Assembly: GCF_027594745.1 (NCBI RefSeq)
Contig: NZ_CP110854.1
Location: 682,001 to 746,000 of the forward strand
Reading direction: 5' to 3'
From: Saprospira grandis
Lineage (GTDB): Bacteria; Bacteroidota; Bacteroidia; Chitinophagales; Saprospiraceae
Length of the DNA stretch: 64,000 nucleotides
A program made the translations under genes and the position numbers. The notes beneath the pieces were generated by a model that saw nothing but the letters and a program-made list of their open reading frames with translations, ran no database searches and was not told where the DNA came from. Shown piece after piece: positions 43,974 through 52,955 of this stretch (its first letter is position 1; each line of letters opens with the position of its first letter).

Positions 43974-46271
43974 CTACTTAAAGGTATAAGCTACCCCCAG
44001 TTGCAAGTAACGAGGTCGTCCTAAAGAGTAGCTCTCTCCCCATAGGCTCGAACTGGCTACTGTAGCGTAAAGCTCATTGCTTAGATTCATTAAATGGGCC
44101 CAAACTTCTAGATTCTTATGCTGATAACCCAATCTGAGGTTAAAGCAGTCAAAGCCATTGTATTCTTTGCTATTGGCTTGGTCCATATAGTACTTATTCA
44201 GCTGGCGCCATTCTAAACGCAAAGAGAGGCCCTTTACAAATGAAGGCTGATAGCTGAGCATACTATTCATGAAGAATTTAGGTGCTAAAGGCATATCGTT
44301 GCCAGAAAAATCGTTTCCTCGACTATCTTCAAAGTCTGTAAAACGATGAATAGAGTTAGTCGCTTGCACACTCAGGTTCAAATCCTTTAACAATTGAATG
44401 CGTAAACCATACTCTAGTCCATAATGTGCTGTTCCACCAGCATTTTGGCGGATAGTCGTGCCATCATCTTGTAAAACAGAGATAATTTCATTCTCGCCAC
44501 TCATATAATAGGCGGATAATTCTATGCGAAGTCGGTTTTTCCAAATGCCCAAATAACTACCTAACTCATAGTTTTGATAGTAAACAGCATCTAACATAGG
44601 AATGCGCTGCCCTACGTATAGTGCAGATACCTGAGGTGGGACAAAGCCCTGTCCGTAGTTAAGGTAGATGCCCTTAGTTTTACTGAAGTTATAATTCAAG
44701 CCCAACTTAGGCGTTAAGCGATAAAAACTGTTGCTGCCATCTTCTACTGCAGTGTAGGCATTAGCGCCTAATTTATTGTCAAAAGAATAGTTGAAATAAT
44801 CAAAGCGAAGCGCTGCAGTTAGCTTTAGCCCCTCAAAAAGGTCCATTTGATACTGCATATAAGCTGCGGTGTTCAAAAGATGAGCGGTATAATCGGCTAA
44901 GCTGCTGTCTGTAGTCGTATAGCTATTATACAATCCCTCTTCTGTCTTCTGAATTTGAATATATTGAGCCTCATAAGTATTAGGACTATAATCTAGTTGT
45001 CCGCCAACAATCAACTGAGCATTTTGCCAAGCCCAATTCTCCTGATGCTGCCCTAAGAGCCCCCAACTAATAAAACTATTATCATTGATTTGTCCATGTG
45101 CCAATAAGGGGTCTCCCTGCCCAGTCCAAGGTTTGTAATCATCGCTGACGCGATAAGAGGGATTTTGCTCAATCCCATTTTTCCGAAAGTAAGCAATGGC
45201 TTTGCTAAATGAATTGCTGTTCCACTGTCGTTTGGCATCTATTCTTGCCCGATAAGATTTTACCTTCCGATAAGTGAAGGTCTGATCTGAATCATAGGAA
45301 CGACCAAAAAAAGCAGCGCTATCCAATGATCCTCGCATCTCTGAATGATAATCTAAGATAGAGAGCTTGGTCGATAAACTTGTTTTATCATCCAATTGAT
45401 AATTTCCCCCAATATTTAAGGCCATTTTGTGAAAATCACTATGTGCTAATAATCCATTCCGCTGCTGAGCATAATAACCATTCAGTTGTAAGCCTAAGCG
45501 TTTGTTGAAACTAGTAGAAGCTTGCAAATCGGCTCTTGCATAGCCCATGCTACTACCTTGTATTCCCAATCTCGCCTGAGGTGTCAAGCTGCCTCTAGAC
45601 GAAATGAAGTTGATGGCACCACCAATAGCCTCACTGCCATATAAACTAGATGCAGGTCCCCGAATTAACTCAATGCGCCCAACATCCGCCATGTTGATCT
45701 CCAAAAGTGCATTATGATTGAACACCCCAGAGGCCCGTATGGGTAAGCCATCTTCCATATATAAGTAAGACGCTCCATAGTCCACAGGTCTGCGAATACT
45801 CATGCTGTGCTGCTCATTACCCAAATCAACCATGTTCACGCCAGCCAACTGATTGACCAACTGGTCAATTGTTGTCGCCTTGGTTTGCTTTATATCTTGG
45901 GCCGATATACTACTAATGGCTACCGGAGATGTACTTCTACTCGCTACTGACCGACTCGCACTAACCAAGAGCTCATCTACCGCTAAAGCTTCTGCCGATA
46001 AAGAAATATGAAGATTTTCTGTTGCTAAAACAACTAAGGAGCTATAACCTAATAGCTGTATTTCTAAACTGTCCTTACCTACTTTTGCTGCAATCTCAAA
46101 CTGTCCCAAATCATTAGTCTGCGAAAAGGCCAAACCATTTCGATTTGCAATTTGTACATAAGGTAATGGAGAAGCACTCTCGCTATCAATTACCTGACCT
46201 TTGATCATTGTTTGCCCCCAACTGCTGAGGCTAAGGCATAGAAATGCCATTAAGACAAATAAGTCTTTCAT
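43974..46271 (-). CDS. TonB-dependent outer-membrane receptor
   Basis: 765 residues. Signal peptide (ends near SSWGQ), a carboxypeptidase-regulatory-like beta-sandwich (about 22-100, starting IKGQVIDSESASPLPYV), plug domain (about 110-220, with VNMVDLGN, MEDGLPI and the typical IELIRGPASSLYGSEAIGGAINFIS end, here given as RGPASSLYGSEA), then a 22-strand barrel ending LQLGVAYTFK. No SusD partner is next to it, and the downstream PepSY protein points to siderophore, haem or metal import, not glycans. The TonB box is not clear. Regulation may involve the inverted repeat at 46413-46453. Ligand unknown. Confidence 0.93.
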   Translation of the reverse strand: MKDLFVLMAFLCLSLSSWGQTMIKGQVIDSESASPLPYVQIANRNGLAFSQTNDLGQFEIAAKVGKDSLEIQLLGYSSLVVLATENLHISLSAEALAVDELLVSASRSVASRSTSPVAISSISAQDIKQTKATTIDQLVNQLAGVNMVDLGNEQHSMSIRRPVDYGASYLYMEDGLPIRASGVFNHNALLEINMADVGRIELIRGPASSLYGSEAIGGAINFISSRGSLTPQARLGIQGSSMGYARADLQASTSFNKRLGLQLNGYYAQQRNGLLAHSDFHKMALNIGGNYQLDDKTSLSTKLSILDYHSEMRGSLDSAAFFGRSYDSDQTFTYRKVKSYRARIDAKRQWNSNSFSKAIAYFRKNGIEQNPSYRVSDDYKPWTGQGDPLLAHGQINDNSFISWGLLGQHQENWAWQNAQLIVGGQLDYSPNTYEAQYIQIQKTEEGLYNSYTTTDSSLADYTAHLLNTAAYMQYQMDLFEGLKLTAALRFDYFNYSFDNKLGANAYTAVEDGSNSFYRLTPKLGLNYNFSKTKGIYLNYGQGFVPPQVSALYVGQRIPMLDAVYYQNYELGSYLGIWKNRLRIELSAYYMSGENEIISVLQDDGTTIRQNAGGTAHYGLEYGLRIQLLKDLNLSVQATNSIHRFTDFEDSRGNDFSGNDMPLAPKFFMNSMLSYQPSFVKGLSLRLEWRQLNKYYMDQANSKEYNGFDCFNLRLGYQHKNLEVWAHLMNLSNELYATVASSSLWGESYSLGRPRYLQLGVAYTFK

Positions 46272-46412
46272 TTTCTAGAAGGGAATAAATAAGACCTAGA
46301 GCTCATGATCAAAGAAGTACTCCTCTAAGCCTATAGATGTTAATAAAATTAAAATTTATGCTGCAAAGCTAAGCGCTTCCCCGCTAAGGCAAATACTATA
46401 AATATGGTCAAG

Positions 46413-46453
46413 CATATCCCTTTTAAGGACTATATCCCGCTTTGGGGGATATG
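46413..46453. promoter_or_regulatory. Inverted repeat upstream of the TonB receptor
   Basis: CATATCCC (46413-46420) and GGGATATG (46446-46453) are perfect 8-bp arms 25 bp apart, with an internal TATATCCC copy. It could be an operator for the divergent-side receptor gene or fold as a hairpin next to the 46457 terminator. Confidence 0.35.
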
Positions 46454-46456
46454 TAT

Positions 46457-46489
46457 AAAAAAACCGCTAGCTCCTTTCAGAACTAGCGG
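46457..46489 (-). terminator. Intrinsic terminator of the S46 peptidase gene
   Basis: Minus strand CCGCTAG-(12 nt)-CTAGCGG followed by seven T, 27 bp after the stop. Confidence 0.85.
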
Positions 46490-46516
46490 CTTTCTATGAT
46501 GTACTGTCTTTTCAGA

Positions 46517-48652
46517 CTATTTGACCAATTTCATCTCGTCAATCAACCAGCTGGCCTGACCGTAGCGGTCAATGACCCAAAGCACATAGCGGATATCTAC
46601 CGCAATGTTGCGACAGCGCGACTCATCAAACATGAAGTCGCTCATGGTGCTCTCCCAACTGCGGTCAAAGTTGATGCCCATCAGGCGTCCTTTGGCATCA
46701 ATGACGGGGCTACCCGAGTTTCCTCCTGTGGTGTGATTGGAGGCCGTAAAACAAACCCAAAGCTCCCCATTCTGAGTATAAGGACCAAAATCTTTGGCCT
46801 CATAGAGCTCCATAAAACGCTCTGGCAAATCAAAATCAGGATGATCTTTCTGGTACTTTTGCATCACGCCCTCAATGGTGGTATAGGGCAAATAAGCCAT
46901 GCCATCATGCGGGGCAGAACCCTCCAATTTACCGTAGGCAATGCGCAAGGTAGAGTTGGCATCGGACCAATGGCGCTGCTTGGGAAACATCGTCAAGGCG
47001 CCTTTTACATAGGTTTCCATGAGCTCCTCTTCCTGAGCCTGAAAAGCGCCATAGCTGGGCGCTACTTTCTGCAAGTAGTTGCTGTACAGACTAGCCGCCA
47101 ACTGCAAAGCTGGGTCTTTGGCCAATTCAGCCGCCGTTTTGGCATCAAAGTTTTCCAAAATAGCCGCTACTTTATTTTCATGAAGCAACTTAGAGTCTGC
47201 AAAAATCGCCTTTCCAGTAGCCGCCCAAGCTTCTGCAAAATCATCGGGCAAAAGGCTGTTGTCCATATAATTGACATAGAGGGGCGTGAGTTGCTCATAA
47301 ATTTTTTGGTCAATGCCCAAGTCGTAGTTCTTGAAAAAAGCGGTATTCGCCTCTTTCAAGCGAGCAATTTCTGCCTCTAGCTTACCCGCAGCCTCTAGTT
47401 CTTCGTAGCGGTTGGCTAGGTTATTAAAGCCGTAGCTAAAACGCAAAAATTCTGGCCCAACAAAGAAGTACTCAATAAATAAGGCTCTGGCAAATTCATA
47501 TTTCTGATTCTCCTCCTGCAGTTTGGCCAAATCTTCTAGAACGGTCCCAAACTCTTCGGTCCATTCTTCCTTAATTTGCGTCCGAGTGTTGTACTTTTTC
47601 TCCCAATGTGCCTTTTTGTCCAAGGCCTTGAGATCACGCAAACCACCCAACTGACCAATCCATTTTTTCCAAGCATTGGCAATAGAGGCCTGCTTAGAAG
47701 CATACTTGATGCGAATTTCATCAGAATTGTTCATGGCGGGCTTGATGATGCCCAAACTGGTCTCTCTCATCTTGATTCTTGCAGGACGCTCCTGCTGCAT
47801 GTAAAAGCCCAATTTGGCCGCCGAATAATGCTGGTCGGTACGGCCCGGAAAACCATAGACCATCGTGAAGTCTCCCTCTTTTTTGTCTTTCATGCTAATG
47901 GGCAAGAAATGAGCAGGCTTGTAAGGGCGGTTGGCCTCACTGTAGTCCGCTGGCGCATTATCCTCATCGGCATAAATCCGAAATACAGAAAAATCCCCCG
48001 TATGACGAGGCCATACCCAGTTGTCGGTATCCCCTCCATATTTTCCAATGGCCGAAGGAGGCGCCCCCACTAAACGAATGTCGTTGTAGTCTTGGGTAAT
48101 CAACATATAATAGACGTTCCCCTTATGAAAAGGCTTAATTTTGGCCTTATAGCCTTTTTCTGCCGCCGCAGCCGCTTCCAAAGCCTTAATATTTGCCGAA
48201 ACTTTTGCCGCCTTTTCTTCTTCGGTCATGGCCTCTGTGGTCCCTTTCAATACATCAAAAGTAACCTCGCGCATCTCTTTGACAAAGGTGACGTGCATCC
48301 AGGGACAAGCCAGTTCTTCCGAGCGGTTTTTGGCCCAAAATCCATGCTTTAGGTAGTCATTCTCTAAAGAAGAATGCTGCTGAATGGCATCAAATCCACA
48401 GTGGTGGTTGGTCAATAATAAGCCCTGATTAGAGACCAATTCTGCCGTACAGCCCCCATCAAACTGAACAATCGCATCCTTCAAACTCGATTTGTTGGTC
48501 GAGTAGATCTGCGAGGGCTTGAGCTTTAAGCCATAGGTCTTCATATCCGAGTAGAACATGTCTATCAAGGCCGGAATCCACATGCCCTCTCCCGCCCAAC
48601 TCATGGGCATAAAGAGCAATAATGCTACTACAAATGCTAATAATTTTTTCAT
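46517..48652 (-). CDS. S46 dipeptidyl-peptidase, DPP11-like (Asp/Glu-specific)
   Basis: 711 residues, the normal length. Signal peptide (MKKLLAFVVALLLFMPMSWAGE), so periplasmic. Chymotrypsin-like triad: His in TNHHCGFDAIQ (about 85), Asp in DTDNWVWPRHTGDF (about 230), Ser in TGGNSGSPV (about 650). The residue 18 positions after the catalytic Ser is Arg (INFDRSW). In characterised S46 enzymes Arg here marks DPP11 (cuts after Asp/Glu at P1), while Gly marks DPP7. It releases dipeptides for amino-acid catabolism in asaccharolytic or predatory Bacteroidota. Single gene with its own terminator. Confidence 0.94.
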   Translation of the reverse strand: MKKLLAFVVALLLFMPMSWAGEGMWIPALIDMFYSDMKTYGLKLKPSQIYSTNKSSLKDAIVQFDGGCTAELVSNQGLLLTNHHCGFDAIQQHSSLENDYLKHGFWAKNRSEELACPWMHVTFVKEMREVTFDVLKGTTEAMTEEEKAAKVSANIKALEAAAAAEKGYKAKIKPFHKGNVYYMLITQDYNDIRLVGAPPSAIGKYGGDTDNWVWPRHTGDFSVFRIYADEDNAPADYSEANRPYKPAHFLPISMKDKKEGDFTMVYGFPGRTDQHYSAAKLGFYMQQERPARIKMRETSLGIIKPAMNNSDEIRIKYASKQASIANAWKKWIGQLGGLRDLKALDKKAHWEKKYNTRTQIKEEWTEEFGTVLEDLAKLQEENQKYEFARALFIEYFFVGPEFLRFSYGFNNLANRYEELEAAGKLEAEIARLKEANTAFFKNYDLGIDQKIYEQLTPLYVNYMDNSLLPDDFAEAWAATGKAIFADSKLLHENKVAAILENFDAKTAAELAKDPALQLAASLYSNYLQKVAPSYGAFQAQEEELMETYVKGALTMFPKQRHWSDANSTLRIAYGKLEGSAPHDGMAYLPYTTIEGVMQKYQKDHPDFDLPERFMELYEAKDFGPYTQNGELWVCFTASNHTTGGNSGSPVIDAKGRLMGINFDRSWESTMSDFMFDESRCRNIAVDIRYVLWVIDRYGQASWLIDEMKLVK

Positions 48653-48689
48653 TAGTTATTTTTAAGTTAGATAATGTTTCTGCTCTTTT

Positions 48690-48839
48690 GGGGCTGCCCC
48701 GCCCTGCGGGCGGGTCGGGCTGTGTCGGGGCTCGCAGGTCTGCTCGGCCCTGCGCTTTTTCGCTACGCTCAAAAGCTGGGTCTGCGGCTGCGCCGCCCCC
48801 CTTACCATCCCTCAGCCTGCGGGCCTGACGGCCCTGTAC
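48690..48839 (+). repeat. Structured intergenic element, copy 11 (terminal pair TG/CA)
   Basis: Starts GGGGCTGCCCC, then GCCC-tgc-GGGC, GCTTTT-(11 nt)-AAAAGC and GCGGC-tgc-GCCGC hairpins, ends CCATCCCTCAGCC plus a GGGCC-tgac-GGCCC flank. Antisense to both neighbouring messages. Confidence 0.83.
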
Positions 48840-48858
48840 ACTGCATAATTCCAACAGA

Positions 48859-50349
48859 CTAAAAGAATTGCTTTAGTAGTTGCCCAGCGGCTTCTCTAAA
48901 TCTGCTGTTTTGGTCCTCTGACCAAGCCTTTAGCCGCTTTTCTTGGGCGGCTTCGGCTTTGGGACTTAAGGCAAAGTTGGCCAAAAACTGATAAAATTGA
49001 TAGTCTTTGTTTTGCCCTAAGTTAAGGTCTTCTGTATACAATTGCGCAAAACGCTTAAGTTGCCCTCTAGCCTTGGCATATTGGTCCTGACGCAAATAAA
49101 TGGCCGCCAAACCCTCTACGAGTTTGTAGTTGTCGGGAGCCGTTTGTAAGAGTTGGACCAATACTTTTTCACTCTTTTCATAGTCGTAGTTCTCAAAGTA
49201 TAAGCGCGCTAGGGCAAAGAGTTCTTCAAATTCTGGCGCAATAGCCGTGGCCCGCTCATAATAAGGGGCCGCTTTATGGTACTTCTGCTCCGGTAAATAA
49301 GCAAAGCCCATCATTTTGTAGAGGTCCGCATCAAAGGCGTTAATGGCCTCAGCCTTGCCAAGGGCTTCCTCCGCCAAAGCGAGTTCGCCTTTCAAGATGT
49401 ATAATAGGACCATCGATTTATGAATCAAAAAGGGATTTTCTGGCGCTGTTTTCAACATCTTTAGGTAATCTTGCTCTAGGGCCTTTAAGGCCGCTAGCTG
49501 CTCCCCCTTGGCCCTCAACTGAAAAGGCTTTTTTGCGCTAAACTGATCGAGCTCCATAAAAAAGACTTTATAAAATAAAGCCGTCAATTGGGCCGTCTTT
49601 AAGGCCAAGTTAATCCGCAAAACCTGCGGGTTTTCCCGCTGCGCCCGCTCCAAAAAACGAAGGTCCAACTCAAATTTAGCCAGCTCTTCTACCCCATTGT
49701 TCTCTCGCTCCGCTGGCAGTTGCTGCATGGCCCGATAGGTGGTAAACAATAAGGCCGTTACATAAATATTAGGGTCTCGAGGATCTAGCTGATAGGCCGT
49801 ATCCAACTGCCGCTCGGCCTTCTCTAACTGAAAGGTCTGCAACTGATAGAGGGCCAATTGGGCTCTGGCCCGCGCTAATTTGGGCTGCCGCTGACAAAAG
49901 CCCTCCCATAAGGTGGGCAAACTCTCTAAGTTCCCTACGGTCAACATCATATAACTAATGTCTTCTAACACTTCTATGTTGGAAGGGTTGGCCTCATAGA
50001 GCTCTACCGCATAGTTGTAGGCCTTTTGCAAATAGGGAAAACCCTTCTCTGGCTGGCCCAAATCATAATAACTCTGATAGATGTCGATCAATAAATCTAT
50101 GTCGTTCTCCAATTTAGGGTCCTCATAGGCCAAAAGCAATTCTTCTAAACTGCGCTCTGGGGCTACCGCCTCTGGCGGCAACTCTGGCTCTAACATAGAG
50201 CGGTTGTAACTCAGGATAATGCTGGCATTTACCTCCGGAAAAGCCGCCGCCTGCCGAATGGCCAGGCTGTCTCGCCCATCTCGCAAAAGTTGGGCAGCTA
50301 AACCATAGGGAAGCAAAAGAATGACAAATAAAAAAGCGGTTCTGATCAT
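48859..50349 (-). CDS. Exported TPR-repeat protein
   Basis: 496 residues. Signal peptide (MIRTAFLFVILLLPYGLAAQ). The mature protein is helical with tetratricopeptide-like pairs from about residue 85 to 480 (for example LIDIYQSYYDLGQPEKGFPYLQKAYN, written here as YYDLGQPEKGFPYLQKAY, and YLPEQKYHKAAPYYERA, LARLYFENYDYEKSEKVL, LAAIYLRQDQYAKAR). TPR solenoids scaffold protein complexes; the partner is unknown and no enzymatic domain is present. Probably periplasmic. It is downstream of truB across element 12, in the same direction, with no terminator seen between, so the two may be co-transcribed through the element. Confidence 0.85.
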   Translation of the reverse strand: MIRTAFLFVILLLPYGLAAQLLRDGRDSLAIRQAAAFPEVNASIILSYNRSMLEPELPPEAVAPERSLEELLLAYEDPKLENDIDLLIDIYQSYYDLGQPEKGFPYLQKAYNYAVELYEANPSNIEVLEDISYMMLTVGNLESLPTLWEGFCQRQPKLARARAQLALYQLQTFQLEKAERQLDTAYQLDPRDPNIYVTALLFTTYRAMQQLPAERENNGVEELAKFELDLRFLERAQRENPQVLRINLALKTAQLTALFYKVFFMELDQFSAKKPFQLRAKGEQLAALKALEQDYLKMLKTAPENPFLIHKSMVLLYILKGELALAEEALGKAEAINAFDADLYKMMGFAYLPEQKYHKAAPYYERATAIAPEFEELFALARLYFENYDYEKSEKVLVQLLQTAPDNYKLVEGLAAIYLRQDQYAKARGQLKRFAQLYTEDLNLGQNKDYQFYQFLANFALSPKAEAAQEKRLKAWSEDQNSRFREAAGQLLKQFF

Positions 50350-50406
50350 GATAGTTTGCTTTTTTTATGGGGAAATAAATAGCAGGTCCAGAGGAGCGCA
50401 GCGACT

Positions 50407-50529
50407 GGCTGAGGGATGGATAGCAGTGGCCGAAGGCCAGACCTAGGCGGCGAAGCCGCCGCAGGGCCGAGCAGACCTGCGAGCTGCGACAGAGCCCGAC
50501 CCAAGGCCGTAGGCCGCAGGGGCAGCCCC
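50407..50529 (-). repeat. Structured intergenic element, copy 12 (terminal pair TG/CA)
   Basis: Sense strand starts 9 bp after the truB stop. Hairpins GGCC-tac-GGCC, GGCGGC-ttc-GCCGCC and TGGCC-ttc-GGCCA; ends CCATCCCTCAGCC. It lies within the truB-TPR intergenic region, co-directional with both. Confidence 0.87.
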
Positions 50530-50537
50530 AAAAAAAA

Positions 50538-51284
50538 CTAATCCTGCTGCTGCTTACAGCTTTCAATATGCTCAATCAAAGCAGGCAAGGACCAAGCCGA
50601 TTCTATGCTATACTCCCCAATTTTGGTCCGCCTAAGGGCCGTCAAATAGGCAGCATTATCTAGGGCACGGCCAAAATCATAGGCCAAAGAGCGAATATAA
50701 GTCCCCTTGCTGCAGGCCACCTCAAAATCAACCAAAGGCAGCTCGGTATGAGTCAGTTGAAAGTCAAAAATCTCGATGTTTCGGGCCTTGCGCTCTACTT
50801 CCTTGCCCTTTCTGGCCAATTTATAGAGGGCTTGTCCCTTAATCTTTACGGCCGAAAACATGGGCGGATATTGAGCAATAGGGCCCAAAAACTGCTGTCT
50901 GGCCTGCTCCAAAGCCGCCGCATCAATACCCGCAATAGATTGCTGCTCTGTCTCTTTAGATTCGGCATCATAAGAGGGCGTTGTGGCCCCCAACTTGAGC
51001 TGGCCCGTATAGGTTTTGGGCATGCCCTGCAAACCATCTATTTTCTTGGTATATTTTCCCGTGCAAATGAGCAACAAGCCCGTGGCCAAGGGGTCTAAGG
51101 TGCCGGCATGCCCCACCTTAATTTTCTTGACGCCCAAGCTGCGGCAAAGGGCATAGCGAATTTTATTGACCACATCAAAAGAGGTCCATTCCAATGGTTT
51201 ATCGACTAAAAGGAGGGCGCCCGCCTGAAAATCGTAGGGCGCAGTTTGATTGAGTACTTCCAAGGTATTTATTTTGATTGTCAT
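50538..51284 (-). CDS. truB: tRNA pseudouridine-55 synthase
   Basis: 248 residues, short-form TruB without a C-terminal PUA domain. Motifs: GALLLVDKPLEWTSFDVV (motif I), KVGHAGTLDPLATGLL with the catalytic Asp, KTYTGQLKLGATTPSYDAE, and the late motif CSKGTYIRSLAYDFG. It converts U55 of the T-loop to pseudouridine in most tRNAs. It lies downstream of tilS (76 bp gap), same strand, so the two tRNA-modification genes may share a transcript. The start at 51284 (MTIKINTLEVL) agrees with the family. Element 12 follows the stop immediately. Confidence 0.96.
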   Translation of the reverse strand: MTIKINTLEVLNQTAPYDFQAGALLLVDKPLEWTSFDVVNKIRYALCRSLGVKKIKVGHAGTLDPLATGLLLICTGKYTKKIDGLQGMPKTYTGQLKLGATTPSYDAESKETEQQSIAGIDAAALEQARQQFLGPIAQYPPMFSAVKIKGQALYKLARKGKEVERKARNIEIFDFQLTHTELPLVDFEVACSKGTYIRSLAYDFGRALDNAAYLTALRRTKIGEYSIESAWSLPALIEHIESCKQQQD

Positions 51285-51360
51285 CGAACAAAGAAGGGCG
51301 GCCCAAAGCGCTGGCCCTAGCTGGGCAAAGCTAGGCTTTTTTGAGCAGTTTTGCTAGGGC

Positions 51361-52701
51361 CTAGGCCTTTTTGAGTAGTTCTAAGCAAAGGCGGTTTGGC
51401 CCATCGGCCTGCTTGAATTGCTGCCCCAAACGACGGCCCAAAACGGCCAAAATTGCTTTGTCTTTAGCCAAGACATACTGGGCCTCCCGCTCAAATTGAC
51501 TCAGCCCCTCATCTTTATAATATTTGCTGAGCTTTTTGCTTTGCCCGCCCATACCCAAGGGCCGAAAACGGTCGCCGGCCTGCTGTTGGCGCAGAAAAAG
51601 TCCCTTAGTGAGCTGCTCAGGCAATAGGCCCTCCCCTTTTTGCGCCCAATAGAGCCCTAAAATTTGCCCATGGCCGAGGTCTAGCCGAATTTCTTGGCCC
51701 ATTTCGGGAATCGGCAGGGCCAAAGTGGCCAAGGGGGGCTGCTCGGCGGGGCCCAAAACTAGGCCCCAGGCCATTTCTTGCAAGCGATAATTGGGCGCCA
51801 AATGCAGGCCGCCCGCCTGTTGCTGCCGCTTGCTCCAAATATTCTGAATCTGCTTGGGGGCAAAGCCCAAAGGCCGCAACCAATACTGTAAAAAAAGCGC
51901 GGGCTCCGAGCATTGGGCTAAATTTTCCCAGCTCAAACGGGCCAATTCCCCATTTTTTCCTGCGGCCAACAAACGCTGCCGATAAGCCTGCATCTCCTTT
52001 TGGATAAAGCGGTTTTCCTCTCGCAAAAGGCCAATATTTTGGGCCAAACGCTCCTTATAATTTGGATAGGCCCGCTCGATTTCGGGCAAAACCCGATGCC
52101 GCAAAAAATTCCGTTTATACTTGACCTCCTGATTAGATTGATCCTCTTTCCAGACTATATTTTGGGCCAAAGCATAGCTTTTCAGGGCCGATTTTGGGAC
52201 AGATAAAAGCGGGCGGCAGAGCTTTCGCTGCTCATCTTTGGGCAAAATCCCCTGCATACTGCCTAGGCCGCCGCCTCTTAGCTGCTGCAAGAAAAAAGTC
52301 TCTAATAAATCATCTAAATGATGGGCGGTCAGGATGTATTTGGCCCCAACTTGCTGCCGAATTTCCTCAAAATACTGATAGCGCAGGCTCCTGGCCCGAG
52401 CTTGCAAATTGCCACCCTGCTGGGCCAATTCCTGGCCCAAATCATAGCTTTTAGTATAGAAAGGGATGCCCTTTTCTTGGGCCAATTGGGCCAAAAAATC
52501 GGCTTCTTCCTGAGCTGTTTCTCGCAGCTGGTAATTAAAATGCAGCCAAACTTGCGGCTGCTCCCAACTCATCAGCAAATGGGCCAAAACCATAGAATCT
52601 AGGCCCCCACTGATACCCAAAACAAGGCGGTCCACCCCTAGCTCAAAAAGTGAGTTGGCCAAAATTTCCTCCCGAAGGCGCTGGGCTAAAGACATAAACA
52701 A
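51361..52701 (-). CDS. tilS: tRNA(Ile)-lysidine synthetase
   Basis: 446 residues. PP-loop ATPase motif GISGGLDSM (about 29-37), followed by the N-type PP-loop domain with LTAHHLDDLLETFFLQQLRGGG, and a C-terminal TilS domain with LFLRQQQAGDRFRPLGMGG (about 370-390) and KLSKYYKDEGLS. It attaches lysine to C34 of the CAU-anticodon tRNA-Ile, making it read AUA; the enzyme is essential. The first ATG (52701) or the one two codons in (52695, MSLAQRL) can be the start. It is probably co-transcribed with truB. Upstream lies element 13, oriented away from it. Confidence 0.96.
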   Translation of the reverse strand: MFMSLAQRLREEILANSLFELGVDRLVLGISGGLDSMVLAHLLMSWEQPQVWLHFNYQLRETAQEEADFLAQLAQEKGIPFYTKSYDLGQELAQQGGNLQARARSLRYQYFEEIRQQVGAKYILTAHHLDDLLETFFLQQLRGGGLGSMQGILPKDEQRKLCRPLLSVPKSALKSYALAQNIVWKEDQSNQEVKYKRNFLRHRVLPEIERAYPNYKERLAQNIGLLREENRFIQKEMQAYRQRLLAAGKNGELARLSWENLAQCSEPALFLQYWLRPLGFAPKQIQNIWSKRQQQAGGLHLAPNYRLQEMAWGLVLGPAEQPPLATLALPIPEMGQEIRLDLGHGQILGLYWAQKGEGLLPEQLTKGLFLRQQQAGDRFRPLGMGGQSKKLSKYYKDEGLSQFEREAQYVLAKDKAILAVLGRRLGQQFKQADGPNRLCLELLKKA

Positions 52702-52741
52702 AAAGGCAGTTATAAGGTATTAGCTAATTGGATCTTTTTTT

Positions 52742-52904
52742 GGGGCTTCCCCGCCCTACGGGCGGGTCGGGCTGTGCAGTGGCTCGCAGGTCTGCTCGGC
52801 CCTGCGGCGCTTTCAGCGCCTGGGTCTGCGGCTTCGCCGCACCACTTTCCATCCCTAAGCCTTAGGCGCTGCGCGCCTTGGCGGCGGCTAAAGCCGCCTG
52901 TAGG
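52742..52904 (+). repeat. Structured intergenic element, copy 13 (terminal pair TT/AA)
   Basis: Starts GGGGCTTCCCC, ends CCATCCCTAAGCC (near 52860), with extra GC-rich hairpins GGCGCTGCGCGCC-like and GGCGGC-taaa-GCCGCC to 52904. Internal hairpins GCCC-tac-GGGC, GGCGCT-ttc-AGCGCC, GCGGC-ttc-GCCGC. Antisense to its neighbours. Confidence 0.83.
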
Positions 52905-52910
52905 AGCGAT

Positions 52911-52945
52911 AAAAAAAGCTCTTTCCGTAGAGAAAGAGCTTTTTT
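52911..52945. terminator. Intrinsic terminator of the response-regulator gene
   Basis: AAAAAAA-GCTCTTTC-(6 nt)-GAAAGAGC-TTTTTT, works in either direction, 10 bp after the 52956 stop. Confidence 0.87.
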
Positions 52946-52955
52946 GAGGGCCAAA

